Counted from the first letter of the stretch, positions 1-10,582 are shown. The stretch is DNA of 64,000 nt from Protea cynaroides (GCA_028583415.1 CM053267.1:20963814-21027813); one strand, 5' to 3'. Made by a program: numbers and translations. The notes: generated by a model not told the origin, from the letters alone.

Positions 1-382
1 TCCAGCATCTTTCAACTACAGTACTACCCATCTTGTTTATTTGATTTCCAACTTATCTTTATTTATATATATACTCACTTGATGGAGCACTACTTCTCTG
101 GTGTTTTACAGTGAATAAGTATATTGATTATTAAATGTTTCAAAAGAACTAAATAAATGTTCTTCTAAGTTCTCTTTTATGTGACTCATTGATCATACAT
201 GAAAGTGCATTTTGTTAATTTACCCTATGTTGGCCCATCATCCCAAACTTTAAACAAAAAAACTCGACGTTGTTAAAAAAGAAGTCAAAGTGTATTTTGC
301 CCATCCCGAAGAACAAGAAATTTGAAGACATTAAAAACACAGCCAACCGGAGTTAAAAACAAGCTCATGCATTGAATTACCG
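1..382. other. AT-rich intergenic, no gene seen
   Basis: I see no open frame, RNA gene or repeat boundary that I can support here. It is AT-rich sequence leading into the SINE-like tail. Confidence 0.5.
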
Positions 383-487
383 GTGGTCATGGATCTGAAT
401 CTGAAAATAGTCTCTTTGCGTGAAACAGGAGTAAGACTACATACATAAATCCCTCCTTAGACCTTGCGGAGGGCTTTTTTTTTTTTG
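383..487 (+). mobile_element. SINE 3' portion, Au-SINE-like
   Basis: A box-B-like stretch (ggtcatggatctgaatc) is followed by tctttgcgtgaaacagg, agtaagactacatacat, ccctcc...agacc...gcggagggc and a T run of about 13. Order and wording match, from memory, the 3' half of plant Au-type SINEs, which are tRNA-derived and end in a T tract. The 5' half with box A is absent or unrecognisable, so this is a truncated copy. The short ccctcc/ggaggg hairpin before the T run resembles a bacterial terminator but is better explained as the SINE tail. Confidence 0.55.
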
Positions 488-504
488 TTATTCATGATTT
501 ACCC

Positions 505-539
505 CAAAAGAAAAAGAAAAAGAAAAAGAAAAAGAAAAG
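505..539. repeat. AAAAAG microsatellite
   Basis: About five tandem copies of a six-base AAAAAG unit lie just after the SINE tail. Confidence 0.9.
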
Positions 540-563
540 TAAACAGTAACTAACCATCCTTCC

Positions 564-594
564 AAAGAAAACTCTTTGTCACACAGTTGTATTT
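564..594. repeat. Direct repeat of the CLE 3' end (left copy)
   Basis: This stretch repeats 779-810 almost exactly; 22 of 23 bases match over ctctttgtcacacagttg and the following bases. The right copy includes the last codons and stop of the CLE gene. The two lie on either side of the MITE at 608-777. The simplest reading is a short tandem duplication of the gene's 3' end into which the MITE later inserted. Confidence 0.75.
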
Positions 595-607
595 CTTCTA
601 AAGAAGG

Positions 608-777
608 GATTGGGATCCTTTGTAGTGAGGCCACCTCTGTAGTGAGGATCCCACCCACTCAAAGTGGATCGACATATATCTCGATATACTGAGAATGCAT
701 CAGAATACATGACGATCCACTTTAAGTGGCTAGGATCCTCAGTAAAGAGGTGGCCTCATACAGATGATCTTTTTCCC
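608..777. mobile_element. Mutator-type MITE, copy 1
   Basis: A 170-bp element whose two halves are inverted repeats: a block with gaggccacctct, aggatcc and aaagtggatcg recurs in reverse complement on the other side. It is bounded by a perfect 9-bp target duplication taaagaagg (599-607 and 778-786), the length expected of Mutator-like elements. It has no coding capacity. A related copy lies at 3877-4032. It sits in the presumed 3' UTR of the CLE gene and its transcript would fold into a long hairpin. Confidence 0.85.
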
Positions 778-793
778 TAAAGAAGGCTCTCTG

Positions 794-1081
794 TCACACA
801 GTTGTATTTATCAGTCGACGACCTATTGACTGATTCTTGGAGTGATGTTGTGGGTCAGGTCCTCCGGGACTCAGACGCTCAGGGTCATGCTGGGCTCCAA
901 TGACTTCTTCTTTCATCACACCTTGCTTGAATGGATGTTTGGCAATCTCAAACAATGTTCGAAAGGATTCACTTAGCCTTCTCCCTTCTTCTAGAGATGG
1001 ATGATCAAGAGGTCGAGTTTCAGACCTTGAAACGAAAAGCAGAACCAAGATAAGACACAGAGAGAACCTCAAGCAAGCCAT
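794..1081 (-). CDS. CLE: CLE-family secreted signalling peptide precursor
   Basis: A 95-residue prepropeptide without introns. Residues 1-20 form a hydrophobic signal peptide (MACLRFSLCL followed by ILVLLFV), then a variable region, then the 12-residue CLE motif RLSPGGPDPQHH at residues 69-80, then a 15-residue tail. The motif is of the CLE1-7 class and, from memory, identical to the Arabidopsis CLE2 peptide. Such peptides are cleaved, hydroxylated and arabinosylated on proline, secreted, and sensed by leucine-rich-repeat receptor kinases in root, nutrient or meristem signalling. The start is the only ATG giving a signal peptide, and a TATA box lies about 70 bp upstream. The frame is intact. 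A MITE sits just past the stop codon and could affect mRNA processing. Confidence 0.93.
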   Translation of the reverse strand: MACLRFSLCLILVLLFVSRSETRPLDHPSLEEGRRLSESFRTLFEIAKHPFKQGVMKEEVIGAQHDPERLSPGGPDPQHHSKNQSIGRRLINTTV

Positions 1082-1149
1082 ATTTCTCCAGTTTCAGGCT
1101 CTTAATTATAACTCTATTTAGTGTAGAGATTCAAAGCAAGATAGGCTCG

Positions 1150-1159
1150 TATATATATA
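1150..1159 (-). promoter_or_regulatory. TATA box of the CLE gene
   Basis: TATATATA read on the minus strand, about 70 bp upstream of the CLE start codon, leaves room for a 5' UTR of about 40 nt. It is the only strong TATA candidate close upstream. Confidence 0.6.
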
Positions 1160-3239
1160 GGCCATTTTCACTATATTTAAAACTAAGTAGTGGGAGGTCA
1201 TAACTACTTTTGTATTCCGTCCACAGTCATCAGAAAAAGAAAACCCAACCAATCTCTGTTGATAAATGCGCTGTCCATTACCCAAATTCTCAAAGAATAC
1301 AGGATCCCTGCATAAGCATACTTCATTTTCACTTCTCCAATTCCTGGAAATGTTTATCTAGTCAACATTTTGGCCACATCATATGATGCTGGAAAGCCTA
1401 ATTAGCTAGTAAAAGCCTGCTCCCTAACCCCTCCCTACGTGCCCATCACCGGTCACATCCACTTTGTGGATTCCATCCCTGTTGCCCTCAGGGAGGTCCC
1501 ATGTTTTGATCTTAGCCTACCAACTTTGAAATTTGATTACATTGGAGAGATGACAGAGCAGTAACTATATCAGTTTGTTACGGAATCATAGTACTAAGAG
1601 TGATGAATTGGACTGAATGATCGATCTGTTGGGACTCAGGTAGAACTCATCCCCAAAAGTTAGCTTGTTAAGGATCGGGTGCCTAAATCTTTATAAAACT
1701 TCACATTGGACTATTCACATCCAATCCAATGTGGAACATTTACCCCAACACGGCCAACCTAAAAAACTAAACCCTCTACATTTTGACAGTAGATTATAAA
1801 TCTGAGCTGATGATGGTACTGTAATCGTTGGAACCAGACCAAGAATTTATTATGGAAACCACATCTATGATCAACAATGAATTACAATAGACTATTGAAG
1901 TCGTTATCTCCTCAGTTTCAAGAGTAACCGATATCAGTTCCTATACTGTGAAACTTGCCCTTGATCCCTTCCCAGCGTGACAGGCACCCTTGTTCATAAT
2001 AAACTCTTAAAACTCTCATTCTTGTCTGCATTGTCTGTAGTAGTTATTTCTTATATATCTCTCCAATACAGGTGGTTCGATCAACCCACAGAAGCAGATT
2101 ATAGAAACTATAGTTTCCAGATATCAGAACTTCAATTAATCAACGAGTTTTTTCAGGGAAATTGTAGTGAAGAAAAACAAGAAGAAGATCAAATTATTTC
2201 TTTCTTAACTGATAATCAACATCGGTATCACTGGTACAGAACTATGACTGTAGAAGAAATGACTTTATGACGTTTTCTGATGAACGAAAATAGAATATTG
2301 CGAAGGGTCACTTGTATCATCGTCATCTTGACGAGTAAGAAGTCAGAACTGTGAAGGATAACCATTACAGGTTTTGATATAGTTGAGAACACGGAGGAAA
2401 AGAGAATATTAAAGTAAAGAAGAAAGATTATTGGATTAGAAGTTAGAACCTTTCATTATCTGATACCGACCATTGATCTATCTCTTATTTGATTATCTTC
2501 ATGTAATTATGTAATGGAATATTTTGTTGCGTACGACGTGACCTCACAAAGGATTAACCAAGCAAAAAGGTTCACCTGCCAGATAAGCATTGTCTTTGCC
2601 GCCATGTTATCTGATGTGAAATCCCATCATTACCAAATTAACAAATGTCAAACCTACACAATCATTACAAAAGGCTTTGTTTTCTGTTCCGATAAGGTTC
2701 TCACTTACAGTCACACTCACTCACACTACCTCTCTCTTTTTTCTTTTTCTTTTTATTTTTTATTTTTTTTATAATGTTGATGGAAATGGAATGGTCTTTA
2801 TAGATGAAGGTAGGCTAAGTAATAGATTGACATCTTCAACAGTAGAAGCTCTTAAAGTGAGAAAGCAATACGATAAAGATTCATGTACATCGCTTATCCT
2901 GAAGATTGAAGATCTCTGAAGGTGATTATCAGAGTATATATGTCATAATCAGCAGTTTATCCATTTTCTCCGCAGAATCTATCTTTAATAGATTTCAAGG
3001 CAAAGTCGGTTACACACTACACTAACGATGACAACGATAACTGCCTATAATCATGGTGTTAAACGGTAGGTTTAACTATTTCGTTCGTTTCGGTGCGTTG
3101 GGTAATATGAAAATATTTTATTAAACGTATCAGAAGTCAGAACGTTTAACAAAAATCGGTAATTATTAATTTTTAATGGTTTTCGATAAAAAGAAGAACC
3201 ACATATTTATTCTATCACCTTAATATTAAATCATAAATA
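1160..3239. other. Intergenic DNA, nothing recognised
   Basis: Short open frames occur (for example 97 codons at 1977-2270, plus strand), but they have no recognisable domain, no homopolymer-free conserved motif and no neighbouring exon. The stretch around 2700-2775 is a pyrimidine-rich low-complexity run. Confidence 0.45.
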
Positions 3240-3600
3240 AAATTGTTACCGAATCAAGAAATAGAAGAGAGAAACACACGCACAGAACACAAAGATTTGC
3301 GTGATTCATCGACACAGTGTGTGATGGCTGATCTATGGCTCCAATTCACTATCTCAAAGACGAAAACTAATTACACAAAAAATTCTCACTGATTCGTAAT
3401 GCACAAAACCCTAGGATAAGAGGAGTTTATATAATACTCCGAAAATAGATGGAATTACTAATCTACCCCTATATTAATTCCCAAAATATCCTAGTGTAAA
3501 AAATGGTTAAAAATTCTGGAGAACATAAGTATTAGTGACGGCCGAAGTCGTGGATTGGTGATACACGAGGCTGGGGTAACATACTTCATAATTGCAAATT
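3240..3600 (-). repeat. Degraded copia LTR relic
   Basis: The block gattcatcgacacagtgtg followed by tgatggct, then an accctagg motif, matches in order the corresponding part of the element B LTRs (near 22836-22950 and 30285-30400). It also matches, in reverse complement, the element A LTRs near 11984-12020. No clean LTR ends or target duplication were found, so this is probably a worn solo LTR or fragment. Boundaries are approximate. Confidence 0.4.
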
Positions 3601-3876
3601 TATTTGGATTTAACGTTCCAACATAAATCTTCAGAGAACATCAAGTATTAGTTTTTAGTCGATTTTAAACCGTTTAATCAGTTATTCAAATATTAAAAAA
3701 AAATTAGCATAACGACTTAATTAAATGTTTATATTATGGTTCCAATTTAAATGATTTGATTCGCTTTAGATATATAGTTTCAGTTTGTTTTTATACCTTT
3801 ATTTATTACGGTGAGAATATATATATTATTTTTCCCCCTATAATATTAATGAAACTAGAACACGCTTCTATGCAAG

Positions 3877-4032
3877 AATCAACTCCTCTATAGTGAGGCC
3901 AGACACTGCCACTCAAAGTTCATCAGACACATCCTAATGCAACTCAAAGTGTAACGGGATGTGTACCGATACACTTTGAGTGGAAATGATCTTCACTGTC
4001 ACTTTGGCCTCACTACAGAGGAACTTAATTCC
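3877..4032. mobile_element. Mutator-type MITE, copy 2
   Basis: A 156-bp foldback with ends cctctatagtgaggcc and ggcctcactacagagg and internal ccactcaaagt / actttgagtgg arms. It is flanked by the perfect 9-bp duplication ctatgcaag (3868-3876 and 4033-4041). It shares the arm motifs gtgaggcc and ccactcaaag with copy 1 at 608-777, so the two belong to one family. It is non-coding and would depend on a transposase supplied elsewhere. Confidence 0.85.
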
Positions 4033-4041
4033 CTATGCAAG

Positions 4042-4609
4042 GTTAAAAATCTAGAATATAGATACAGCATCAGCATCCATTGATTTGATCCCAATGGGTT
4101 GGACTCATAAAAAATGGAATCTTGGATAAGAAACAAAGATTTCAACAAATTTGATATATATATATATATATATTTTTTTTCCCTTTCAACCAAGGTGAAA
4201 AATAACCAAAGGATAACATGATCATAAATGACCCTTCCCCCCTTGAATGTTGAATGCTGATAATTTCCCCCTTGTATGTTGGATCCTAATCTAATCCCAC
4301 CAAACACTTGAGGTGAAAAAATAGTTGTAGATGACTAAAATCGATTCAACACCAAATAATTGCTACAAGGACATTAAGTTTGGGGAAATTCCACTTGTAC
4401 AAGTAGACTTGTTATAAGGGTCATATCACAATCAGATCAGTCCCTAAATGAAATATCAAAACTATCCCTATATATTGAAATTACCATAATGATTTCTTTT
4501 AATGCATACTTATTGGGTTGTTACAAGACTAGTTTTATCGTTAAAATTTTATTGACTTTTCACAATTTTAATGATTCAAAAAAAAAAAAAATGAATATCT
4601 AAGTGCACT
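4042..4609. other. Intergenic, TA microsatellite
   Basis: AT-rich DNA with a TA dinucleotide run at about 4154-4172. No gene seen. Confidence 0.5.
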
Positions 4610-4627
4610 CATGACCGAGTCAAAAGA

Positions 4628-4866
4628 CGATTCACATCGTCTCCTTCCAATGGTTCTGGGAGGATGCGGCAAAGTTATCCGAATGGTCGACACGTGGCTC
4701 TCGGGTGAATCCGAGCCCATGTTTGAGCCGACACTACTGTCGGCTCGGCTTGTCGGCTAGGTGTCGGCTCGAACGTGGATCTCGGATTCACCGAGAACCA
4801 CGTGTCGACCATCCGGATGAAGTTGCCACTATCCTAGAACCAGTGGGAGAAAAGAATGTGGATCCA
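4628..4866. mobile_element. Foldback element with long inverted repeats
   Basis: Two arms of roughly 90-100 bp face each other: tggtcgacacgtggctctcg near 4684 is mirrored by cgagaaccacgtgtcgacca near 4793. The match continues outward through the ggttct(a/g)gga blocks and inward to gagccgacac / gtgtcggctc. The short centre is itself rich in gtcggct. The element is flanked by tcaaaaga (4620-4627 and 4867-4874), 8 bp perfect or 9 bp with one mismatch, which suggests a Mutator-like or hAT-like MITE. Its arms are unrelated to the family at 608-777. Confidence 0.75.
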
Positions 4867-4874
4867 TCAAAAGA

Positions 4875-6146
4875 GGTGTTTATAAAAAACAAGCACAATG
4901 GAGATAGAAGTCAATTGATTTAATTCCTTAAGCCATGCATGCTTCCATGTAATTAAACCTTGTAGATTAATTCTATCCTAAAAGTAAAAAAGAACTTAAA
5001 TACACAAGCACAAGCAACTAGGGGTGGCAATATTATATAGGCCGACCAAGTAGACCACCCCAAATCACTTTTTGTGGGAATAGGCAGTTTGGGTTGTGCC
5101 TCAAACTTAATAAATAATTCAAGTGGGTTTGGATTTTCAATCCGAGAATCACCACCACTAAATAGGGCTTATGCCCCCTCACGCACCCTACTCAAGTACT
5201 AAGCATAAACAGAAACTACACAAGAATAATGGTCTAATGACGCATAACTGCCCTCTTAACAGCTCGAACCTTTGTCACCAAATGGATAAATCTTACAAAA
5301 TTTGTGTTCATCTCCTCTAATCGTGGAAGAAGCTTGACTCCATTAGTGAAACTTGCGTATCTTTATTTAGTGCCTTCACACTTGGGATTAACTGGGTAAG
5401 CATGATCACAGAGATCTTTGGTCCTTATTAGTGGGAAAACGGCATGAATATTGGATGAAAAACAATAAAGCAAACGACGGATTTTAGGACCATACATACA
5501 TTGGATCATTCTTTTCAGCCTTGGCGTGAAACATTGTGGTCCATAAATTCTTTTTAATAATTAGTTCCTCAATGATTTTATTTTTGATGGAGGTATTGTT
5601 GACCTCTACCAATGTTTTTAATTGCTTCAAGACTGAAGCTGATTCAGCTTGAATCAGGATTAGCATAATAGATTAGATTCCTTAATAAAAGCATCAAACT
5701 TTCGTTCATAGTTATTAACATTCAGTATTTCTCTTTTTCTCTCAATTTTTTAGAGGGCAGATCAACCCCACACATGTGGGGCCCACATGGATGAGAAGGG
5801 GCGCCGGGAGGGTAAGGGCTGACACGCAACCGTTCTTTGGGTTTGGGGGGGTGGAGGAGGAGTGGAATAGTCCAACGCTCAACCGCAGCAAAATGCATGC
5901 TAGCACCTTGCCAAAGGCACTTCCCCTTTCTAGTATTAATTTGTAAGTACTATAAATTCTTCTTTAAGGAGCACATAAAACGTCCACTTCTACTTTTTTT
6001 CCCTAAAAGATCAGATTGTATTTAGAATAAAAAATATTGTAAAAATCGTAGGCCAGAAGAAAGATAGCCTAATCAAAAACCTAAAAACATAACACCTAAA
6101 TGACCTATGTTTGGTATTTCGGCATTGTCAGGCATTGTCATCAGCA
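4875..6146. other. Intergenic, nothing recognised
   Basis: No supportable gene. Open frames at 5484-5666 and 5837-6025 show no known domain. The stretch near 5765-5790 has a small cacatgtggggcccacatg palindrome. Confidence 0.45.
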
Positions 6147-6223
6147 GGTGTTAAGTTTTCATCTTAAAAGTTTAAACTAGTAAGTGGAGGGACTCTCACA
6201 GACATAAGACATCCAAGGTTCTA
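6147..6223. repeat. Partial copy of the duplicated unit's non-coding end
   Basis: The sequence from ttaagttttcatcttaaaag to ggttctac resembles the stretches that follow gctctgataccatgttaa in both units of the adjacent tandem duplication. It is a diverged third partial copy at the left edge. Confidence 0.55.
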
Positions 6224-6956
6224 CTCTTTAAGCAATATGGGGCTATTTACGATACTGGCTGGCAATACACGTGGCATGTGGTCCCTCTTTTGGGTGATCG
6301 TACGAAATGAACCTGAAGCTCTGATACCATGTTAATTATGTTTCCATCTCAAAAGTTCGAACTAATAAGTGCAGGAACTCTCACATATATAAGGCATCCA
6401 TGGTTCTAATCGCTAAACAATGTGAGATTATTCCCAATAGCAAGAGATCTGAAACTGAAAAAGAAAAAAAATCCAAGAGTCAAATCGAAACCTAGGCTTG
6501 GAGAGAGAATCCAATCTTAGCTCTTCAACTATATGCTCTAGAAAATCAACATTAGAAACTGGCAAAACATGTTTTGCTGCTGTTTCTGCCAAGTAATCAG
6601 CAATTGGATTCACTTCTCTAAACCAATGGGTAATCATTGAAGTAACTGAAGACAAATAAAACTCCAAGGAAAGCCACTTTTGTCCCTTGAACTTCTACAA
6701 CAACCGCAAAAGAGTCACATTCAAATCATGACCTTGTCAGCCCATCCTTGGCCTTACACAACTTGGTAATTAAGCAACTGAACTCTGCTTCGTCATTAGT
6801 ACACAACCCCCGGTATTCATGGAAAGCATACAACACTCTCCCATGTCTCATGGTCCCTAAAGACCCCACCAAGATCCAATGAACTAGGGTAGATGGAAAA
6901 CAGAAACCAATTGTACAGGTCAAATATGCTACTGACTTAATCACCCCCCCCCCCCC
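6224..6956. repeat. Tandem duplication, unit 1
   Basis: Nearly identical to 6957-7689 with a period of 733 bp, both units starting at ctctttaagcaatatggggc or its equivalent. The unit ends in a run of 14 C (6944-6957); unit 2 ends in a C run of 8. The homopolymer at the junction suggests slippage or unequal exchange. Each unit holds one RNase H-like pseudogene on the minus strand. Confidence 0.85.
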
Positions 6957-7034
6957 CTCTTTAAGCAATATGGGGCTATTTCCGATACTGGCTAGCAATA
7001 CAGGTGGCATGTGGTCCCTCTTTTGGGTGATCAT
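6428..7034 (-). pseudogene. RNase H-like (RVT_3-type) fragment, copy 1
   Basis: Minus-strand fragments carry VGSLGTMRHGRVLY, a TNDEAEFSCLITKLCKAKDG helix, ECDSFAVVVEVQ and, after a frameshift, HWFREVNPIADYLAETAAKH. Order and spacing match the plant RNase H-like domain found in LINE-derived and free-standing genes: beta strand, catalytic E, ECDS aspartate, then a helix with N..AD.LA. An in-frame TGA separates LTRS from FECDS, and another stop plus a frame change precede the last helix. It is a dead fragment, most likely of LINE origin; a decayed host gene is the alternative. Confidence 0.6.
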
Positions 7035-7689
7035 ACGGAATGAACCTGAAGCTCTGATACCATGTTAATTATATTTCCATCTCAAAAGTTCGAACTAATA
7101 AGTGGAGGGACTCTCACATATATAAGACATCCAAGGTTCTAATCACTAAACAATGTGAGATTATTCCCAATAGCAAGAGTTCTGAAACTGAAAAAGAAAA
7201 AAAATCTAATAGTCGAATCGAAACCTAGGCTTGGAGAGAGCATCCAATCTCAGCTCTTCAACTATATGCTCTAGAAAATCAACATTAGAAACTGGCAAAA
7301 CATGTTTTGCTGCTGTTTCTGCCAAGTAATCAGCAATTGGATTCACTCCTCTAAACCAATGGGTAATCTTTGAAGTAACTGAAGACAAATAAAACTCCAA
7401 GGAAAGCCACTTTTGTCCCCTGAACTTCTACAACAACCGCAAAAGAGTCACATTCAAATCATGACCTTGTCAGCCCATCCTTGGCCTTACACAACTTGGT
7501 AATTAAGCAACTGAACTCTGCTTCGTCATTAGTACACAACCCCCGGTATTCATGGAAAACATACAACACTCTCCCATGTCTCATGGTCCCTAAAGACCCC
7601 ACCAAGATCCGATGAACTGGGGGAGCTGGAAAACAGAGACCAATTCTATAGGTCAAATATGCTACTGACTTAATTCCCCCCCCTCCACC
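6957..7689. repeat. Tandem duplication, unit 2
   Basis: Second unit of the 733-bp duplication, with scattered substitutions relative to unit 1. Its right end (C8, then tccacctcttcaag) lies 16 bp from the element D LTR. Confidence 0.85.
7206..7656 (-). pseudogene. RNase H-like fragment, copy 2
   Basis: Same product as copy 1 (VGSLGTMRHGRVLYVFHEYRG, TNDEAEF, HWFRGVNPIADYLAETAAKH). It shares the TGA between TRS and FECDS, so that stop predates the duplication. It differs at a few residues (FREV/FRGV, YAFHE/YVFHE). Confidence 0.6.
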
Positions 7690-7705
7690 TCTTCAAGTTT
7701 TATGC

Positions 7706-8003
7706 TGTGAGAATTTCTATTGAGTATTTTTCTCCTTATCTAATATTGAGGAGAAGAGTCCATTATATTAGAAATTGTTACATTGTGAAACCTTTACAAT
7801 TGTGTATAATGTATGAGCTGAAGATAAGATTATGTTTGAATTTCAAATTCTAAATAATCGGTTGCCCAAAATAATGGGATAAAATATCAATTGTCGGAAT
7901 TAGTGGGATAGGATTTTGCAAATGAGGTTGTTGTGAAACAACCATAACTATTTGAATTCAAATGAATTGGAAGTCATTCAAATTCAAATTAGTTACCTTA
8001 ATA
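7706..8003 (-). repeat. Element D 3' LTR
   Basis: 298 bp, matching 22109-22407 with scattered substitutions and small indels. It starts tgtgagaatttct and ends ttaccttaata on the plus strand. Confidence 0.88.
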
Positions 8004-8013
8004 TCCCCTGCAA
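8004..8013 (-). promoter_or_regulatory. Element D polypurine tract
   Basis: On the minus strand gcagggga abuts the LTR start TATTA. This is the primer for plus-strand DNA synthesis and fixes the LTR boundary. Confidence 0.65.
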
Positions 8014-8690
8014 TCTGGATGTCATCATTGACGAAGCTTGAGATTGTCTCGGAGTACAGTAAACCATGCAGTGGACAACGGTTTTGTTAGGATATAGCCA
8101 ACTGATCCTTTGGGGAGATAAACTTGACCTGTAGCAAACCCTTGGAAACTAGATCCTGCATAAAGTGGAAGTCCACTTCTATAGGCTTTGTGTGTGTGCA
8201 TGAAATTAGGGATTAACGGTAAGGTATGTGGCCCCAATGTTGTCATACCATAACACCGGTGGCTTGGATGGTTGTGCCCCTAATTCAGTAAGCAACAAAT
8301 TTAGCCAGATGAGCTCAGCAGTGGCATTGGCAAATGCACGGTATACGACCTTCATTGACGAGCGTGCCATGGTGGACTACTTCTTGGCTGATCATGACAT
8401 GAAGTTGTGGCCCATAAAAATTGCAAATCTTCCTGGGAACTTGCGGTCATCAACGTAGCTAGCCCAATCAGCATCCAAGAATGTTGTTAGTTGTTGTGAT
8501 GGGCTCCTAGTGAAGAGAAGCCCATGAGATTGTGTAGACTTTAGGTACCTAAGAATGCACTTCACGACTTATCGGTGGGCTTTAGTTGATGATTGTAAAA
8601 ATTGGCAAGCCTTATTGACTGGGTATGAGATATTAGGTCTCGTCAAAATAGCATACTGAAGTGCCCCTATGGTGCTGCCGTAAAGAGTTG
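8014..8690 (-). pseudogene. Element D copia RNase H
   Basis: The minus strand shows ILTRPNISYPVNKACQF, ILRYLKST, LDADWASYVDDRK and a C-terminal IEVDFHFMQDLV. This is the usual copia connection and RNase H ladder; DADWA carries the first catalytic aspartate. The reading is interrupted by stops and frame changes, so no enzyme is made. Confidence 0.75.
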
Positions 8691-8692
8691 CA

Positions 8693-9456
8693 TCAACGGT
8701 CACCGTCAAATCTTGTTAATGTGGTCAATGTAGCCATTCGTGTTTGGACCGGTTTTGCACCGTCCATACTTGTTTTCTTGAAGAGATCAGTAATGTATTT
8801 TTGTTGGGAGAGGAGGAACCTATTGGCTTGAGGAATGATTTCAATACCTAAGAAGTAGTTCAACAAACCCAAATCCCTTTTGGAGAACTCCTTGTCGAGA
8901 TTGCAGATGAGATTGTTGTTGGAGCCAGTGATGACAATGTCATCCATGTAGATCAAAATTTAGATGCGAAGGGCATCCTTAATGTAGATAAACAACGAAA
9001 TATCTATTTTCGACCTACTGAATCCGAGAGTGAGCAAAAAGGTGCTCAAACGGGGAAACCATGCACGAGGAGCTTGTTTTAAGCCATAAACTGACTTATG
9101 TAGCCTGCATACATGTTGTGGCTTGTCAGGATTAGTAAAGCCCATTGGTTGAGCCGTATACACCTCTTCATTTAGTGTTTTGTAGAGGAATACATTACTG
9201 ACATCTAATTGATGCATAGGCCATCGTTGAGTAGTGGCTAGGGCCAATACTGTACGGATTGTGGTGGGTTTGACTACAGGCAAAATGTTTCATTGTAGTC
9301 AATACTCTCTTGTTGATTATATCCTTTGGTTAGAGGAGCCTTGTATTTTTCAATGGTGCCATCAACCTTCTGTATTATCCTGAACACCCAATTGGAGCCA
9401 ACCACATTTTGGGAAGGAGAGGGAGGTACCAAAGTCCAAGTTCCATTGCCGAGCAA
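8693..9456 (-). pseudogene. Element D copia reverse transcriptase
   Basis: Three adjacent minus-strand segments together cover the copia RT: NGTWTLVPPSPSQNVVGSNW, VFRIIQKVDGTIEKYKAPL, QLDVSNVFLYKTLNEEVY, VYGLKQAPRAW and IYMDDIVITGS, then RDLGLLNYFLGIEI. The active site reads YMDD where copia RTs usually have YVDD. The segments are separated by a frameshift near 9275 and a stop near 8957. Confidence 0.85.
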
Positions 9457-9911
9457 GGCATTTACTTCCTAATTCATGGCATTATGCCATTGTCAGTGTT
9501 TAGTTGCCATTGTAAAGAAAGTAGGCTCGATTTCTATATCCAGCTCAGTGATGGAAGCCAAAGGCATGGGGTATTTGGTAGAGGGTCAAGAATGAGAATG
9601 GAGTTGCATGCCATGTGTTCAAGCCATGCATAGGAGCATCTGCAATTGGTAATATACAATGGAGAAGGTGTTGTAGTGTCATCTTTAGTAATATGAGATG
9701 GCAATGATGTAGGGGGGTTGGGTGAGTTAGTGGAAGTGGAGGGTGGTGTAATGGTGGGGGAGGGTTGTGTTGGATTTAACGTACCTGTCATGCATGGTCC
9801 CTTGAAGGTGGTCCTAATGGGGCGTTGGCTATGGTTAACCCCTGAAGTGGAATAGGGTGGGGTCATGATATTGGGTTGCGATTGATGGGCAAAAAGGGTA
9901 TTTTTGTTCAA
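9457..9911 (-). pseudogene. Element D integrase-RT linker, Pro/Ser/Thr-rich
   Basis: A low-complexity minus-strand segment (TQPSPTITPPSTSTNSPNPP) lies between integrase and RT, as is usual in copia polyproteins. No catalytic motif is expected here. Confidence 0.6.
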
Positions 9912-10582
9912 TGAAGCTGACCTGTTGTGTGATGTACATCCTTCCTATGGTGATATTCAAGCAATGGTATACTAGATGTAGCTGACTATATCCCAAGAAA
10001 ACACATTCGGTTGTTTCCAAAAGAGAATTTAGTGGAATGTGTGGGCAGAGGAGAGGATAGGAAGCACATCCGAAAACCTTTAAGAACTTATAATCCTTTT
10101 TTTTTTTTTTTTTTTTTGTGAAAGAGAATTTCAAATGGGGAGAATTGAGTAGGATTATAAGTTGGCATACGATTGATGGAAAGATGGTTGTGCCAAAAGC
10201 ATAATTCCAATATTTTAAAGGTAAAGAGGCATGGGCTAATAATGTAAGACCATTATCCACAACATGTTGGATTTTACGCTTTACAATACCATTTTTCTCG
10301 TGAGTATGCAGACAAGCAACTCTATGTAGAATGCCAAATTTGGATAAATATGTATTGAGCTTTCAATATTCACCACCCTAGTCAGATTGAAAGGCTTTGA
10401 TTAGGGTGGAGAATTGGCATTCAACTAGGGTTTTAAATGTTTGAAATATTTGAAGAACCTCAGAGTGACCAGAGATGGCATATATCCATGTATACTTTAA
10501 AAAGTCATCAATGAAAAGAACAAAATATTTATGAGAATCAAGAGAAGATACTAGAGCAAGGGCCCATACATCGCTAAAGATT
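9835..10582 (-). pseudogene. Element D integrase, downstream part
   Basis: This continues the integrase after the element A insertion: SDVWALALVSSLDSHKYFV and FIDDFLKYTWIYAI, then a catalytic-D region FQSD followed by a stop, then NGIVKRKIQHVVDNGLTLLA. The catalytic glutamate of the D,D-35-E triad is a lysine here (GIVKRK where GIVERK is usual). A long T run at about 10099-10119 encodes a lysine stretch on the minus strand and looks like homopolymer expansion. Confidence 0.8.

Noticed and set aside
451..487. Hairpin followed by a T run that looks like a bacterial terminator
   Set aside because: The order of words upstream fits the 3' end of a plant SINE; the T run is its tail.
1977..2270. 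97-codon frame, possible small gene
   Set aside because: No signal peptide, domain or conserved motif; length is within chance in AT-rich DNA.
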